Shown here: piece after piece, positions 7,766 to 15,479 of the stretch
Layout of the letters: every line of letters begins with the position of its first letter
Numbering within the stretch: position 1 is the first letter of the stretch
Assembly (NCBI RefSeq): GCF_000373105.1
Contig: NZ_KB890455.1
Location: forward strand, 1 to 37,202
Source: Neolewinella persica DSM 23188
GTDB lineage: Bacteria; Bacteroidota; Bacteroidia; Chitinophagales; Saprospiraceae
Direction of reading: 5' to 3'
DNA: 37,202 nucleotides
The notes under the pieces: model-generated
The model's database searches: none
What the model saw: only the letters and a program-made list of their open reading frames with translations
What the model was told of the DNA's origin: nothing
Position numbers and translations under genes: made by a program

Positions 7766-8437
7766 ATGATCATTTCAAGCATCAACTATAAAGGCGGGGT
7801 AGGGAAGAGTACGGTAGCGCAGAACCTGGCCGTAGCGCTAGTCCATCAGGGGCACAAGGTTTGTTTGGTAGACGCCGACAATACCAGGGCTACTTCCAGC
7901 TGGAGTGACCGACGGGACGAAAACGGTATTGAGCCTTCCATCCCCTGCATTTCCCTGACTAACCCCAAGAGCTTTGCCAAGCAAGTACGAGCGCAGTACG
8001 AACAGTACGACGTGCTGATCATCGACTGTCCGCCGGCCCTTTCCCCCATTGCGGTAAAAGCCATGTACACCAGCCATTTTCTGATCATACCGATCAGTAC
8101 TACTGGCGGCAGCGACGTTTGGGTATCGGAACAGTTACTGGAGAAGTTCCAGGAGATCCGTGAAGCCAAGGACGATGCGGGAGATGACCCCGTCAACGCT
8201 CAGCTGCTGGTCAATATGCACCGGAGCAACGTAACGCTGCATACCCTGGCCGCTGGCATCGTAGAGCAGCTCGCCGAAACCTACGAGGTGGGTCTGTTCA
8301 AAGTGAAGCTGGGCAACCGGGTGGCCTACGGCGAGGCAAATGTATCAGGTTTAGGGGTAGTAGAATACTCCGATCGAAAGGCAAAAGTTGAAATCGACCG
8401 ACTAACCCGGGAGCTGGTGGCACTTGCTACTGCTTAG
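7766..8437 (+). CDS. parA: ParA-family plasmid partition ATPase
   Basis: A 223-residue small ParA (type Ib, no N-terminal helix-turn-helix). The deviant Walker A KGGVGKST is at residues 9-16, the switch/A' motif is CLVDADNTRATSSW near 33-46, and Walker B is VLIIDCPP near 83-90. These proteins bind ATP and non-specific nucleoid DNA and move plasmid copies apart through a centromere-binding partner. The partner is probably the gene 43 bp downstream. The repeated palindromes upstream are likely its operator or centromere. The order parA - RHH protein - iterons - rep is a standard plasmid maintenance block. Confidence 0.95.
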   Translation: MIISSINYKGGVGKSTVAQNLAVALVHQGHKVCLVDADNTRATSSWSDRRDENGIEPSIPCISLTNPKSFAKQVRAQYEQYDVLIIDCPPALSPIAVKAMYTSHFLIIPISTTGGSDVWVSEQLLEKFQEIREAKDDAGDDPVNAQLLVNMHRSNVTLHTLAAGIVEQLAETYEVGLFKVKLGNRVAYGEANVSGLGVVEYSDRKAKVEIDRLTRELVALATA

Positions 8438-8480
8438 CGTTCGTGTAAAACAAGTTTATTAAAGACATAAAGATTTAAAG

Positions 8481-8897
8481 ATGGCAAAGAAAAATTTACT
8501 GGCAGCAAACCTGAAGCGCCCCAGCCTGAAGCGCACTGTAAAGGTGACCGAAGAGACAATGGACGAGGTCGTCCAAAAGGTAGCCGACAACCCTCCTGCA
8601 AGAGAAAAACCAGTTGCTAAAGCCGAAACGATCCCTGCTCCTCCAACGACTACGGCACCTGCGGCCGCGCCCAAAAAAACGGCTCCCGCTGCAACACCCC
8701 GGAAGGGTAGGGGGCGCCCCCGGAAAAGTGAGGCAAGCGCACTTTCCACCCGGTCCGTATACCCAAAGGAAGGAACCAAACGGCTCACCCTCGATATTCC
8801 AAAAGAGCTCCACCTCAAGCTAAAGTACCTTGCGCTGGAGCAGGAGACTACAATGAAGGACTACATCATCGAAGTCGTTGCCCGATCGCTTAAGTAA
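8481..8897 (+). CDS. Ribbon-helix-helix partition protein (ParB/ParG-like partner of ParA)
   Basis: A 138-residue basic protein in two parts. Residues 1-95 are low-complexity, rich in Lys, Pro, Ala and Thr, with an AT-hook-like RKGRGRPRK at 74-82. Residues 100-138 (TLDIPKELHLKLKYLALEQ...) fit a ribbon-helix-helix fold with a beta strand followed by two helices. A flexible N-terminus plus C-terminal RHH is the architecture of ParG-type centromere-binding proteins, in which the flexible end stimulates the ParA ATPase. Position directly after parA supports this role. The linker contains a dispersed 18-nt repeat copy at 8655-8672 encoding APAAAP. I see no sequence match to classical ParB, so the name is by architecture and context. 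Confidence 0.75.
   Translation: MAKKNLLAANLKRPSLKRTVKVTEETMDEVVQKVADNPPAREKPVAKAETIPAPPTTTAPAAAPKKTAPAATPRKGRGRPRKSEASALSTRSVYPKEGTKRLTLDIPKELHLKLKYLALEQETTMKDYIIEVVARSLK
8655..8672 (+). repeat. Copy of dispersed 18-nt GC-rich sequence in the RHH partition gene
   Basis: GCACCTGCGGCCGCGCCC matches 17 of 17 core bases of the consensus. In frame it encodes A-P-A-A-A-P in the low-complexity linker. Confidence 0.8.
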
Positions 8898-8911
8898 AGC
8901 TTACCGCGAAG

Positions 8912-9907
8912 TATACCAAATCTAGGACAAGCCCCGATAAAGCGGTTGCTTTACCCCACAACTATACCAAATATAGGTAAAAGGCCTTCCGTACAAGCTA
9001 GAAAGCAGGGTTAATGTACCACATTTAGGAAATGTGGCCAAAAAAGCCAGGAAAGCAGGGTTAAAGTAGCGAAAGACCGGGTAAATGTACCACCTTTAGG
9101 GGTGCTATAGAAACAAAAAAAATACCCTAAAGAACTGGTAATCATATAGTTATATCAACATATACCAAATTTAGAACCTCTCGCCTACAATACCTCACCA
9201 CCCCGAATTCTGCACCGCTCCGAAAACGTGGTATAGTTAGATTGTTTGCGGAATTGTACCGGTTCTAGGACAACAATGGGCCGTTTTACCGCTCATTTAG
9301 TACAGTTATCATCAGTAGTACGGTGTTTCGGCTTCCGACGACCTAAAAAAGATATAATTGAGCCAGGAAGGTGTACTCTCCGATATGAATTGTACCGAAT
9401 TTAGGGGAAGGAAGGAATAAATTGAGAAGGAAATCTGGCATAAACGCTCAAACTATACCAAATTTAGGAAAAGCTGGCTTCTACTATAGCCTCAAAGCGT
9501 TCTACCCTCCTAAAAACAGCGTCAAAACAGGAATTATACCACATTTAGGACGTCCCGATTGAAAATGAAGGAAAAGGGACTAATTTTAATCTCTCTCAAC
9601 TATACCATATTTAGAACACGAGGTGGGCTCCTTTAAAAGTTCTCTAGGAAGCTAATAATTGAAGTAAGAGAAACAACTATACCAAAAGTAGGGGCTTTGC
9701 CCTACTGTTGTTTTTACCTTTTAATACTCTTTTATCCTTTTAGGAGCCCATAACTAACTGTTTATCAGTAAATTATAAACCTAACTATACCTATTTTAGG
9801 AAGAAGTGTACCATATTTCGGTCGTAGTATACCGGAAGTCGGTCAAATTGTACTGAAATTAGGATTACTGTTTCCTAATAATGGTATGCTTTCCTAGATA
9901 TGGTACA
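8912..9907 (+). repeat. Iteron array and probable replication origin
   Basis: At least 15 direct copies of a 15-bp iteron, consensus TRTACCANATTTAGG, start at 8912, 8963, 9015, 9086, 9161, 9255, 9391, 9454, 9535, 9601, 9678, 9786, 9807, 9828 and 9849. The last four are exactly 21 bp apart, two helical turns, as expected for cooperative Rep binding. Two inverted copies (9874-9888 and 9893-9907) sit immediately before rep, the usual place for rep autorepression. An AT-rich stretch (about 9707-9785) lies just before the phased block and could be the melting region. No perfect DnaA box was seen. There is no gene in 8898-9984. Confidence 0.9.
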
Positions 9908-9984
9908 GTTGGATGGGGTGGCAAGAATACCGAAGTACAGGTCTAAATATACCGTATCTTGCGGCAAGATATAATTCGCACCGA

Positions 9985-11367
9985 ATGACACCATCCATAC
10001 CTACTGTTCGCCTGATGGTCAGGAAGTCAAACTCCCTGGTCGAAGCCCGATATAAGTTCAATATGTGGGAGACACGCGTCTTCACAAAGATGATCACAAT
10101 GGTCCGTATGGCCGACGAGGATTTCAAGCCTTATCGTATCTATTTGAGGGACATCATCCAGGAGTTTGGACTTGACAAAGATAAGGCCTCTTACGATCTG
10201 CTACGTGATGGCGCAAATACGTTGCTGCAGAAGGAAGTATCCATTTTTCAGGAAACGGAGGAGGGGATGAATGAAACCCGGACCCACCTCATTGTGGACG
10301 CGACGACACAGGTGCAGGGCTCCAATACCAATTATATAGAGGTAAGGTTTCACCCTAAGATGAAGCCGCACATACTGGAGCTTAAATCTCGCTTCACCGT
10401 TTATGACGTAAAGAACATCCTTAACCTGCCCAGCAGCTATTCCGTCCGGATCTACGAGTTGCTAAAGCAGTATGAGAAGATTGGGTACCGCACTTTTGAA
10501 TTCGAGGAACTTAAAGAAATCATCGGCGCCAAGGAGATGCACCGGAACTCGAAGGGGAAAATGGTGGTGAAGGACAACTACCCGCTCTACGGTAGCTTCA
10601 ACCAGAAAATCCTGCAGAAGGCCCAAAAGCATTTGCTGTTGCACACCGACCTGTGTTTTGAATTTGAACCACTAAAGCAGGGGCGTAAGGTGAATAAAAT
10701 CCGTTTCATCATCATGCGAAACCCACGCTATGATGCAGCGCAGGTTGATGAGAAGATGCCGGAGCTGGGCATGCAGCAGGTGAGCCACGAAGAAGATGCG
10801 GTTGTTTCCCGTCTGTTTGTCCAGGTCGCTCCCTACGTGGAGGAACCCGCGGTACGCCGCTGGGTGAAGGCGTACTCCGAAGAACAAATCCAGTACGGCA
10901 TCAATTACACCTTGAATCAGCTGAAGTCAGGTAAGGACATTCAGAACATTGGCGGATACCTGCATACCATGGTTTCAACCGACAACCTGGTGGCGGCCCG
11001 CGCTGCGGAAGAAGCAAAGCGGAAACAGGCCCGGAAAAAAGCAGATAAGCGACGGAAGGAACTTGCCCAGGTGGAAAAGAAGTATGAGGAAATCAACAGC
11101 CAATTGGTGGAGAAAACCGAAGAAGTCATCCGCGGTATTTTCGACCGGTTTCCGGACGCAAAGGGAAATGCCTTTGCTAAAGCCTCAAAAAAAAGAGGGA
11201 GTGGTTACCGGAGCGACCGGAGTAACGCGGAGAACATGGCAGACCCCATTTTTCGGGCCGTCTTCCGTGGGATGGTCAGGAAAAATTATCCCGAACACTT
11301 CGCAGCGTTGAAAACCTTAGAGGATTGGGCCAAGAAGCTGCGGGGGCAGATGGGAAGGCTTAGATAG
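9985..11367 (+). CDS. rep: Plasmid replication initiator, Rep_3 superfamily
   Basis: A 460-residue initiator of the Rep_3 type (PF01051), with tandem winged-helix domains that bind iterons and open the origin. The N-terminal pattern VRKSNSLVEARYKFNMWETRVFTKMI is characteristic, followed by YRIYLRDIIQEFGLDKD and, in the second half, SSYSVRIYELLKQYEKIGYRTFEFEELKEIIG, a winged-helix recognition region. The last 130 residues are basic and coiled-coil rich (EEAKRKQARKKADKRRKEL) and are an extension beyond the core family. The frame is open from 9913, but the 9913 ATG would overlap the last inverted iteron region; ATG 9985 gives the expected N-terminus, and 10015 is possible. The gene follows the iteron array directly. 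After the stop there are 8-bp inverted arms at 11368-11375 and 11400-11407. Confidence 0.93.
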   Translation: MTPSIPTVRLMVRKSNSLVEARYKFNMWETRVFTKMITMVRMADEDFKPYRIYLRDIIQEFGLDKDKASYDLLRDGANTLLQKEVSIFQETEEGMNETRTHLIVDATTQVQGSNTNYIEVRFHPKMKPHILELKSRFTVYDVKNILNLPSSYSVRIYELLKQYEKIGYRTFEFEELKEIIGAKEMHRNSKGKMVVKDNYPLYGSFNQKILQKAQKHLLLHTDLCFEFEPLKQGRKVNKIRFIIMRNPRYDAAQVDEKMPELGMQQVSHEEDAVVSRLFVQVAPYVEEPAVRRWVKAYSEEQIQYGINYTLNQLKSGKDIQNIGGYLHTMVSTDNLVAARAAEEAKRKQARKKADKRRKELAQVEKKYEEINSQLVEKTEEVIRGIFDRFPDAKGNAFAKASKKRGSGYRSDRSNAENMADPIFRAVFRGMVRKNYPEHFAALKTLEDWAKKLRGQMGRLR

Positions 11368-11410
11368 TAGGAACTAGGTAACTAGTGGATCGTTTCAGAA
11401 GTTCCTAAAA

Positions 11411-11428
11411 GGCGCGGCCGCAGGTGCA
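11411..11428 (-). repeat. Exact intergenic copy of dispersed 18-nt GC-rich sequence
   Basis: GGCGCGGCCGCAGGTGCA is the exact reverse complement of TGCACCTGCGGCCGCGCC. It lies in the short gap after rep and just before the palindrome at 11455-11468. Confidence 0.85.
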
Positions 11429-11454
11429 AAGGGAGGAGCCGTGCATGCAATGCA

Positions 11455-11468
11455 TAAAGATGTCTTTA
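11455..11468. promoter_or_regulatory. Second TAAAGATGTCTTTA site closing the par-rep module
   Basis: TAAAGATGTCTTTA, with the preceding A, is identical to 7540-7554. The two identical sites bracket the whole parA-RHH-iteron-rep block, which fits a centromere or operator bound by the RHH protein, or a module boundary. Confidence 0.55.
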
Positions 11469-11563
11469 TGTGTTGTAGTACTAATACCTGTAACTTTAGT
11501 TTACTCATTTATGATTTTCTCAAAATTTACAATATGGCTGGCTCGCCAAAAACACACCTGGTC

Positions 11564-12523
11564 ATGCGGTACACCTTCCACTACCTAAGCGCCTTTCTTT
11601 TTTGCTCCTTCCTGGTAGCTTGCTCTTCCTCCTCCGATCAGGTTAAGGTCAAGGAGGAACCGACCGACATCCCTGAGCAAAGGGTAGGGGAGAAGTCAAT
11701 TGCCCGTTACTCCCTCGCCCAGTGGTCCTTTAACCGGGATTTATTCGCGGGAGAAATGACCAGCCAGGATTTCGTGAAAGCTGCGGGTGAGATGGGATTT
11801 GAAGGGGTTGAATACGTAAGCCAGTTTTTCCAGGATAAGGTAGAAGACGAAAGCTATCTTGACGAGTTGGCAGCTACGGCTAAGCAAGCTGGCGTAAAAA
11901 ATCTAATGATCATGGTTGACCGGGCCGGTAACCTGGGCGCATCCGACTTGACCGAAAGAGAAACAGCCATTAAAGAACACCTCAAATGGGTGCGGGCCGC
12001 CAAACGCCTGGGCTGTCCGATCATCCGGGTCAACGCCCATGGAGACGGTACCCCTGAAGCGATCAAGACCGCCTGCCTGGATGGCATTGGCCGCCTGGCA
12101 GCGGCCGCGGCACCAGAAGACGTACGTATCATCATCGAAAACCACGGTGGTATCTCTAATGACGGTGCCTGGTTGGCAGATTTAGTCCGCCAGCTGCAGC
12201 CCCTTGGCGTAGGCAGCCTGGCTGATTTCGACAATTGGTGCACAGAACGGGTGGGCGGTCAACTATGGGGTACGCCATGTATAAATCGATACGACCGTTA
12301 CCGGGGCCTGCGGGAATTAATGCCTTATGCCGAATCCGTCAGCGTGAAGGCGTTCGAATTTGACGCTGAAGGAAACGAGACGACAATGGATTATGATGCC
12401 CTCTTCAAGATCATTCGTGCTGCCGACTACGGTGGTTACCTCGGTATAGAATACGAGGGGCATGAATTGTCTTCGCGTGAGGGGATTGAAAAGACTTTGG
12501 CGCTGGCTAAGAGGTCCTGGTAG
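11564..12523 (+). CDS. Sugar phosphate isomerase/epimerase-like lipoprotein (TIM barrel)
   Basis: A 319-residue protein starting with a lipoprotein signal (cleavage before C20 in FLVAC) followed by an AP-endonuclease-2/xylose-isomerase-like TIM barrel (PF01261). Family traits include SLAQWSFNRDLF, GFEGVEYVSQFF, the metal-site-like IIENHGG and SLADFDNW stretches, and the C-terminal YGGYLGIEYEGHE with terminal Glu/His ligands. Enzymes of this fold interconvert keto and aldo sugars or polyols; the substrate is unknown. The frame is open from 11441, but 11564 gives a clean lipoprotein signal, and the upstream part translates the palindromic site at 11455. It probably acts in the periplasm, a common placement in Bacteroidota. 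Its 3' end nearly touches the convergent sulfur operon. Confidence 0.85.
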   Translation: MRYTFHYLSAFLFCSFLVACSSSSDQVKVKEEPTDIPEQRVGEKSIARYSLAQWSFNRDLFAGEMTSQDFVKAAGEMGFEGVEYVSQFFQDKVEDESYLDELAATAKQAGVKNLMIMVDRAGNLGASDLTERETAIKEHLKWVRAAKRLGCPIIRVNAHGDGTPEAIKTACLDGIGRLAAAAAPEDVRIIIENHGGISNDGAWLADLVRQLQPLGVGSLADFDNWCTERVGGQLWGTPCINRYDRYRGLRELMPYAESVSVKAFEFDAEGNETTMDYDALFKIIRAADYGGYLGIEYEGHELSSREGIEKTLALAKRSW

Positions 12524-12526
12524 GAA

Positions 12527-13027
12527 CTACTGTTCCTTTTCCAAATCCAACACATACCATTCAATAGCATCCACGTCAATACTAGCCCGCCGACCAATGT
12601 CTTCAGGCGCATAATTGGTGGCCAGATAGCTCAGGATGATCGGCTCGTTAGCACCTAGGTCCCACAGCCCTTGTTTGGCCTGCATCCAACGAATCATCTC
12701 CGTCCACCCTTCCCGTGTAGCCCGGTTCTGGGTAACCAACTTGGCGGAATGGCAGGCGGTGCAGGTGCCCCGAACGATGTCAAAGCCTTCGGCGTAAATG
12801 AGTCCGGTCGCGACGTGAATGCCATCTTTGATCTGGTCTTCGTCAGCCATACCTCCTGTTCCGCTTCCGGGCCGGTAGGCGGTCATGTCCATTGGAACCG
12901 GTCGATTCCGAAAGGATTGCATCACGCTGTCCCCGAACAGAAGAAAGAGGAGCACCAGCGCGAAGGCCATCAGTGCAAGGTTTAATATTGCCAGCATGGG
13001 GGGGAGTACATCAGGGCGTTTACTCAT
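12527..13027 (-). CDS. sorB: Membrane-anchored cytochrome c, SorB-like sulfite dehydrogenase subunit
   Basis: A 166-residue monohaem cytochrome c. Residues 8-32 form one membrane helix that anchors the protein, and the haem site CTACH is at 89-93. M111 or M115 in GWTEMIRWMQ could be the distal ligand. The ATG lies 2 bp after the SorA stop codon, so the two are translated as a pair. In SorAB systems the cytochrome takes electrons from the molybdenum subunit and passes them to the respiratory chain. The function is assigned from this linkage; the sequence alone would only say cytochrome c. It is the last gene of the sulfur operon. Confidence 0.85.
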   Translation of the reverse strand: MSKRPDVLPPMLAILNLALMAFALVLLFLLFGDSVMQSFRNRPVPMDMTAYRPGSGTGGMADEDQIKDGIHVATGLIYAEGFDIVRGTCTACHSAKLVTQNRATREGWTEMIRWMQAKQGLWDLGANEPIILSYLATNYAPEDIGRRASIDVDAIEWYVLDLEKEQ

Positions 13028-13029
13028 AA

Positions 13030-14346
13030 TCAGGATACTTTTACGGCGATGCGGTGGCAGGCATTATTGAGATATCCCCGGGGGTTCCACCCGGGCAGCA
13101 ACATTGGTTGGGCGGCACCGGCCGAATCCGTTGCCCGGACCCAGACTTCATAGTACCCCGTTTCGGGGAACGAGACGTTGGCATCGAAGGATTGCCAACT
13201 GTAGCGGTTATCTGATACCCGAACGGTACAGGGAGACCAGCTGGAACCAAAATCGATGGACCATTCAACCGTCTTGATCTTTTCAGCCGAAGTCCAGGCT
13301 TTCCCCCGGATGGGAAGACGTGCCGTTTGTTTTATCGTAGCACCGGTCTTTGGGAAAGTGATCAGCGACTTAACGGGCATCTCCTCGATGATGCACATTT
13401 CATCGTCGGGAACTTTTGTTCCAGGGGCCACTGGCTTGCAGGGTACCCGGTAAGATTGACCGGTCATCTTCGGGCCATCGTGTACCTGGTCGCGGATAAC
13501 TACTTGCGACAGCCACTTTCCGGAACAGGAAGCTGGGAAGCCTCCAAATACCAGCCGGAGCGGGTAGCCGTTGAGTACGGGAATATCCTTTCCATTCATG
13601 GCCCAGGCGATGAGACTTTCTTCTTCCATAGCCTTAGTGACCGGGACGCCGCGGGAAATGACGACTTTTCCGGCTTCTCCCGAAAGGTGGGTGTCCTGGC
13701 CGTAGTAAGCTACGTACACCGCATTGCTTTTTACACCAACGTCTTTGAGAACGTCCCTTAACCGGACACCTGTCCACGCAGCGCAGCCTACCGCACCGGT
13801 AGACCACTGGTTGCCCTTCGCAGGAGGGTTGAATTCCTTCCGGCCATTCCCACCGCACTCGAGGGTAAGGTTGTAGGTAACGTTTTCAAACTTAGACTTA
13901 AGCTCCGCAAGGGTGTAGGTCTTCTTCTGGCTGGCGGATTCTCCCTCAATGGTCAATGTCCAGCTGCTAACGTCAATGCTCTCCGGTGGAATGCCGTTGT
14001 TACGGACAAAAAAGAGGTCATTGGGCGTTAGTTCATCATCCAACAGATGGGGCGGTGTTTCTGCGTTGATGGGCTTATCGTTGAGTACTACCATACCAGC
14101 TCGTTTGCCGGGGAGGTTGAAAGGCTGGTCCGAATAGGCCAGGCCTGCAGGAATCATTCCGGCAGGGAAGTTATTGGCGAACACCATGTTGGAGCCCAGT
14201 GCTAAAGATAAAGCGGTGAGGGCACCTTTTTGTAAGAACCCCCGTCGGGTTACGGGGTCACTGGTACGGCCCCACAAGAGCTTGTCAGCTTCAATTGGGT
14301 CTTTTTCGTATAACTCGTGAAGACCGATCACTTTTTTGTCTGGCAT
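13030..14346 (-). CDS. sorA: SorA-like sulfite oxidase/dehydrogenase, molybdopterin subunit
   Basis: A 438-residue sulfite-oxidase-family protein. A twin-arginine motif TRRGFLQKGA (R34, R35) is followed by a hydrophobic stretch, so it is exported folded by Tat with its molybdenum cofactor. The Moco domain (PF00174) covers about 85-290, with the molybdenum-ligand cysteine C164 in LTLECGGNGRKEF. The dimerisation domain (PF03404) covers about 310-438, with the usual VEWSIDFGSSW and ATDSAGAAQP. It oxidises sulfite to sulfate in the periplasm and hands electrons to the downstream cytochrome. The N-terminal 33 residues before the Arg pair are longer than usual but common in Bacteroidota. The upstream rhodanese suggests thiosulfate or persulfide as the source of sulfite. 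YedY-type methionine-sulfoxide reductase is a less likely alternative because of the C-terminal dimerisation domain. Confidence 0.88.
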   Translation of the reverse strand: MPDKKVIGLHELYEKDPIEADKLLWGRTSDPVTRRGFLQKGALTALSLALGSNMVFANNFPAGMIPAGLAYSDQPFNLPGKRAGMVVLNDKPINAETPPHLLDDELTPNDLFFVRNNGIPPESIDVSSWTLTIEGESASQKKTYTLAELKSKFENVTYNLTLECGGNGRKEFNPPAKGNQWSTGAVGCAAWTGVRLRDVLKDVGVKSNAVYVAYYGQDTHLSGEAGKVVISRGVPVTKAMEEESLIAWAMNGKDIPVLNGYPLRLVFGGFPASCSGKWLSQVVIRDQVHDGPKMTGQSYRVPCKPVAPGTKVPDDEMCIIEEMPVKSLITFPKTGATIKQTARLPIRGKAWTSAEKIKTVEWSIDFGSSWSPCTVRVSDNRYSWQSFDANVSFPETGYYEVWVRATDSAGAAQPMLLPGWNPRGYLNNACHRIAVKVS

Positions 14347-14418
14347 GTTCTTTAATCTTGAGGGCTCATTGCGCCGGTTAATATTTTTATCGTTGGATTG
14401 TGTGGAAGACTAGTGCGT

Positions 14419-15453
14419 TTATTCCTTTTGATTATCCTTAAAGCCGTAGGTTGCCTGTCCGGCAAAGCCATGGGGGAACTTCTCAACACCCGGGAAGCCA
14501 AGTCTTATGTCCTGCCCATCGTGAGGAATATAAGCTGTTTTAAAAAGGTAGTCCCAAATTGCCAGGGTAAGGCCGAAATTAACCCCAAAGCGGCGAGTCT
14601 CTGGTAATTCATAGGAGTGATGCCAGATGTGCATCTCCGGGCTGTTGAAAAGGTACTTCATCAGCTTGCCCAGCAGTAGACCACCTGCTAAAGAGAAGGC
14701 GATGATAATACCGAACTTAGCCAGTAGGGTAGGGGAACCGAATAGGGTGATGTCCAGTAGTCCGTTTGCAGCTACGGTTCCCAACAGGGCACCAAGAATA
14801 CCCCCGGTTACGTAGCCACTAACACTGATATTGGAATGATTGTAGTGCCCCCAGGCCAGGGTAAAGATGTGGATGATGAAAAAATCGTAGAGCCCGATGC
14901 CCAGTAGTGCGAGGGGGATATACTCGATGGTTCGGTAGACGATGTTCTCCATCCAGTGGTAACGCAAATGAGCCGCAAATCCCATTTCTTCTACTGAGTG
15001 GTGGACTTTGTGAAACTCCCACAGCGTATCCGAACGATGTAATAACCGGTGGATCCACCACTGCACAAAATCCCGGACGAGAAACCCAATGAGGAGGACT
15101 GCCCACATAGGGAAGCTATTCATTGGGTTATTGGCCTGGAGGTCAAATCCTCCGGTAATCCAGCTGATACCATCGTTGAAAAGGTTAACGATGACGTTGG
15201 AAGCTGCACTGTAAATGATCAGTGAAAAGAGGAAAAAATTGAAGAACATGTAGAAGACATCCAGCCAGAAATCTTTTCGAAAAACCGGCTGCTTTTTGCG
15301 CCAGGGGATGACCACTTCCAGAATAAAAAAGAAGAGCGAAACTACAATCAGCCAATAGAAATAGTTGTTCCAGGCCGGATGGGTTATCTCGTGGTATAAG
15401 TAGTCGGCGTAGCCGGTGTAGCCTTCTTTAAACAGGTTCCAGTACTTATTCAT
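14419..15453 (-). CDS. Fatty acid hydroxylase/sterol desaturase family membrane protein
   Basis: A 344-residue di-iron membrane enzyme (PF04116). The eight-histidine signature is present: HRLLH at 135-139, HKVHH at 148-152, H162 and H166, H203 and H206, and HIWHH at 275-279. About five to six membrane helices surround the site (for example 32-50, 70-92, 115-130, 183-200, 243-262). Family members hydroxylate or desaturate sterols, fatty acids or carotenoids with O2. It sits between the rhodanese and SorA genes in one operon (26-bp and 72-bp gaps). The link to sulfur oxidation is unclear: it may modify membrane lipids or a sulfonated lipid, or simply be co-transcribed. No substrate can be named. 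Confidence 0.85.
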   Translation of the reverse strand: MNKYWNLFKEGYTGYADYLYHEITHPAWNNYFYWLIVVSLFFFILEVVIPWRKKQPVFRKDFWLDVFYMFFNFFLFSLIIYSAASNVIVNLFNDGISWITGGFDLQANNPMNSFPMWAVLLIGFLVRDFVQWWIHRLLHRSDTLWEFHKVHHSVEEMGFAAHLRYHWMENIVYRTIEYIPLALLGIGLYDFFIIHIFTLAWGHYNHSNISVSGYVTGGILGALLGTVAANGLLDITLFGSPTLLAKFGIIIAFSLAGGLLLGKLMKYLFNSPEMHIWHHSYELPETRRFGVNFGLTLAIWDYLFKTAYIPHDGQDIRLGFPGVEKFPHGFAGQATYGFKDNQKE

Positions 15454-15479
15454 GATGCGATTGTTTACTTGCTGGTAAT

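Noticed and set aside
8912..9863. CRISPR array
   Set aside because: The repeats are 15 bp and degenerate, with spacing from 21 to 136 bp and no cas genes. They fit iterons next to a Rep_3 gene.
9913..9984. Earlier ATG of the rep frame
   Set aside because: The additional 24 residues overlap iteron-like DNA and do not match the usual Rep N-terminus; start 9985 preferred.
12087..12112. GC-rich stretch GCGGCCGCGGCACC as a further 18-nt repeat copy
   Set aside because: It shares only the NotI-like core with the consensus, the rest does not align within two mismatches.
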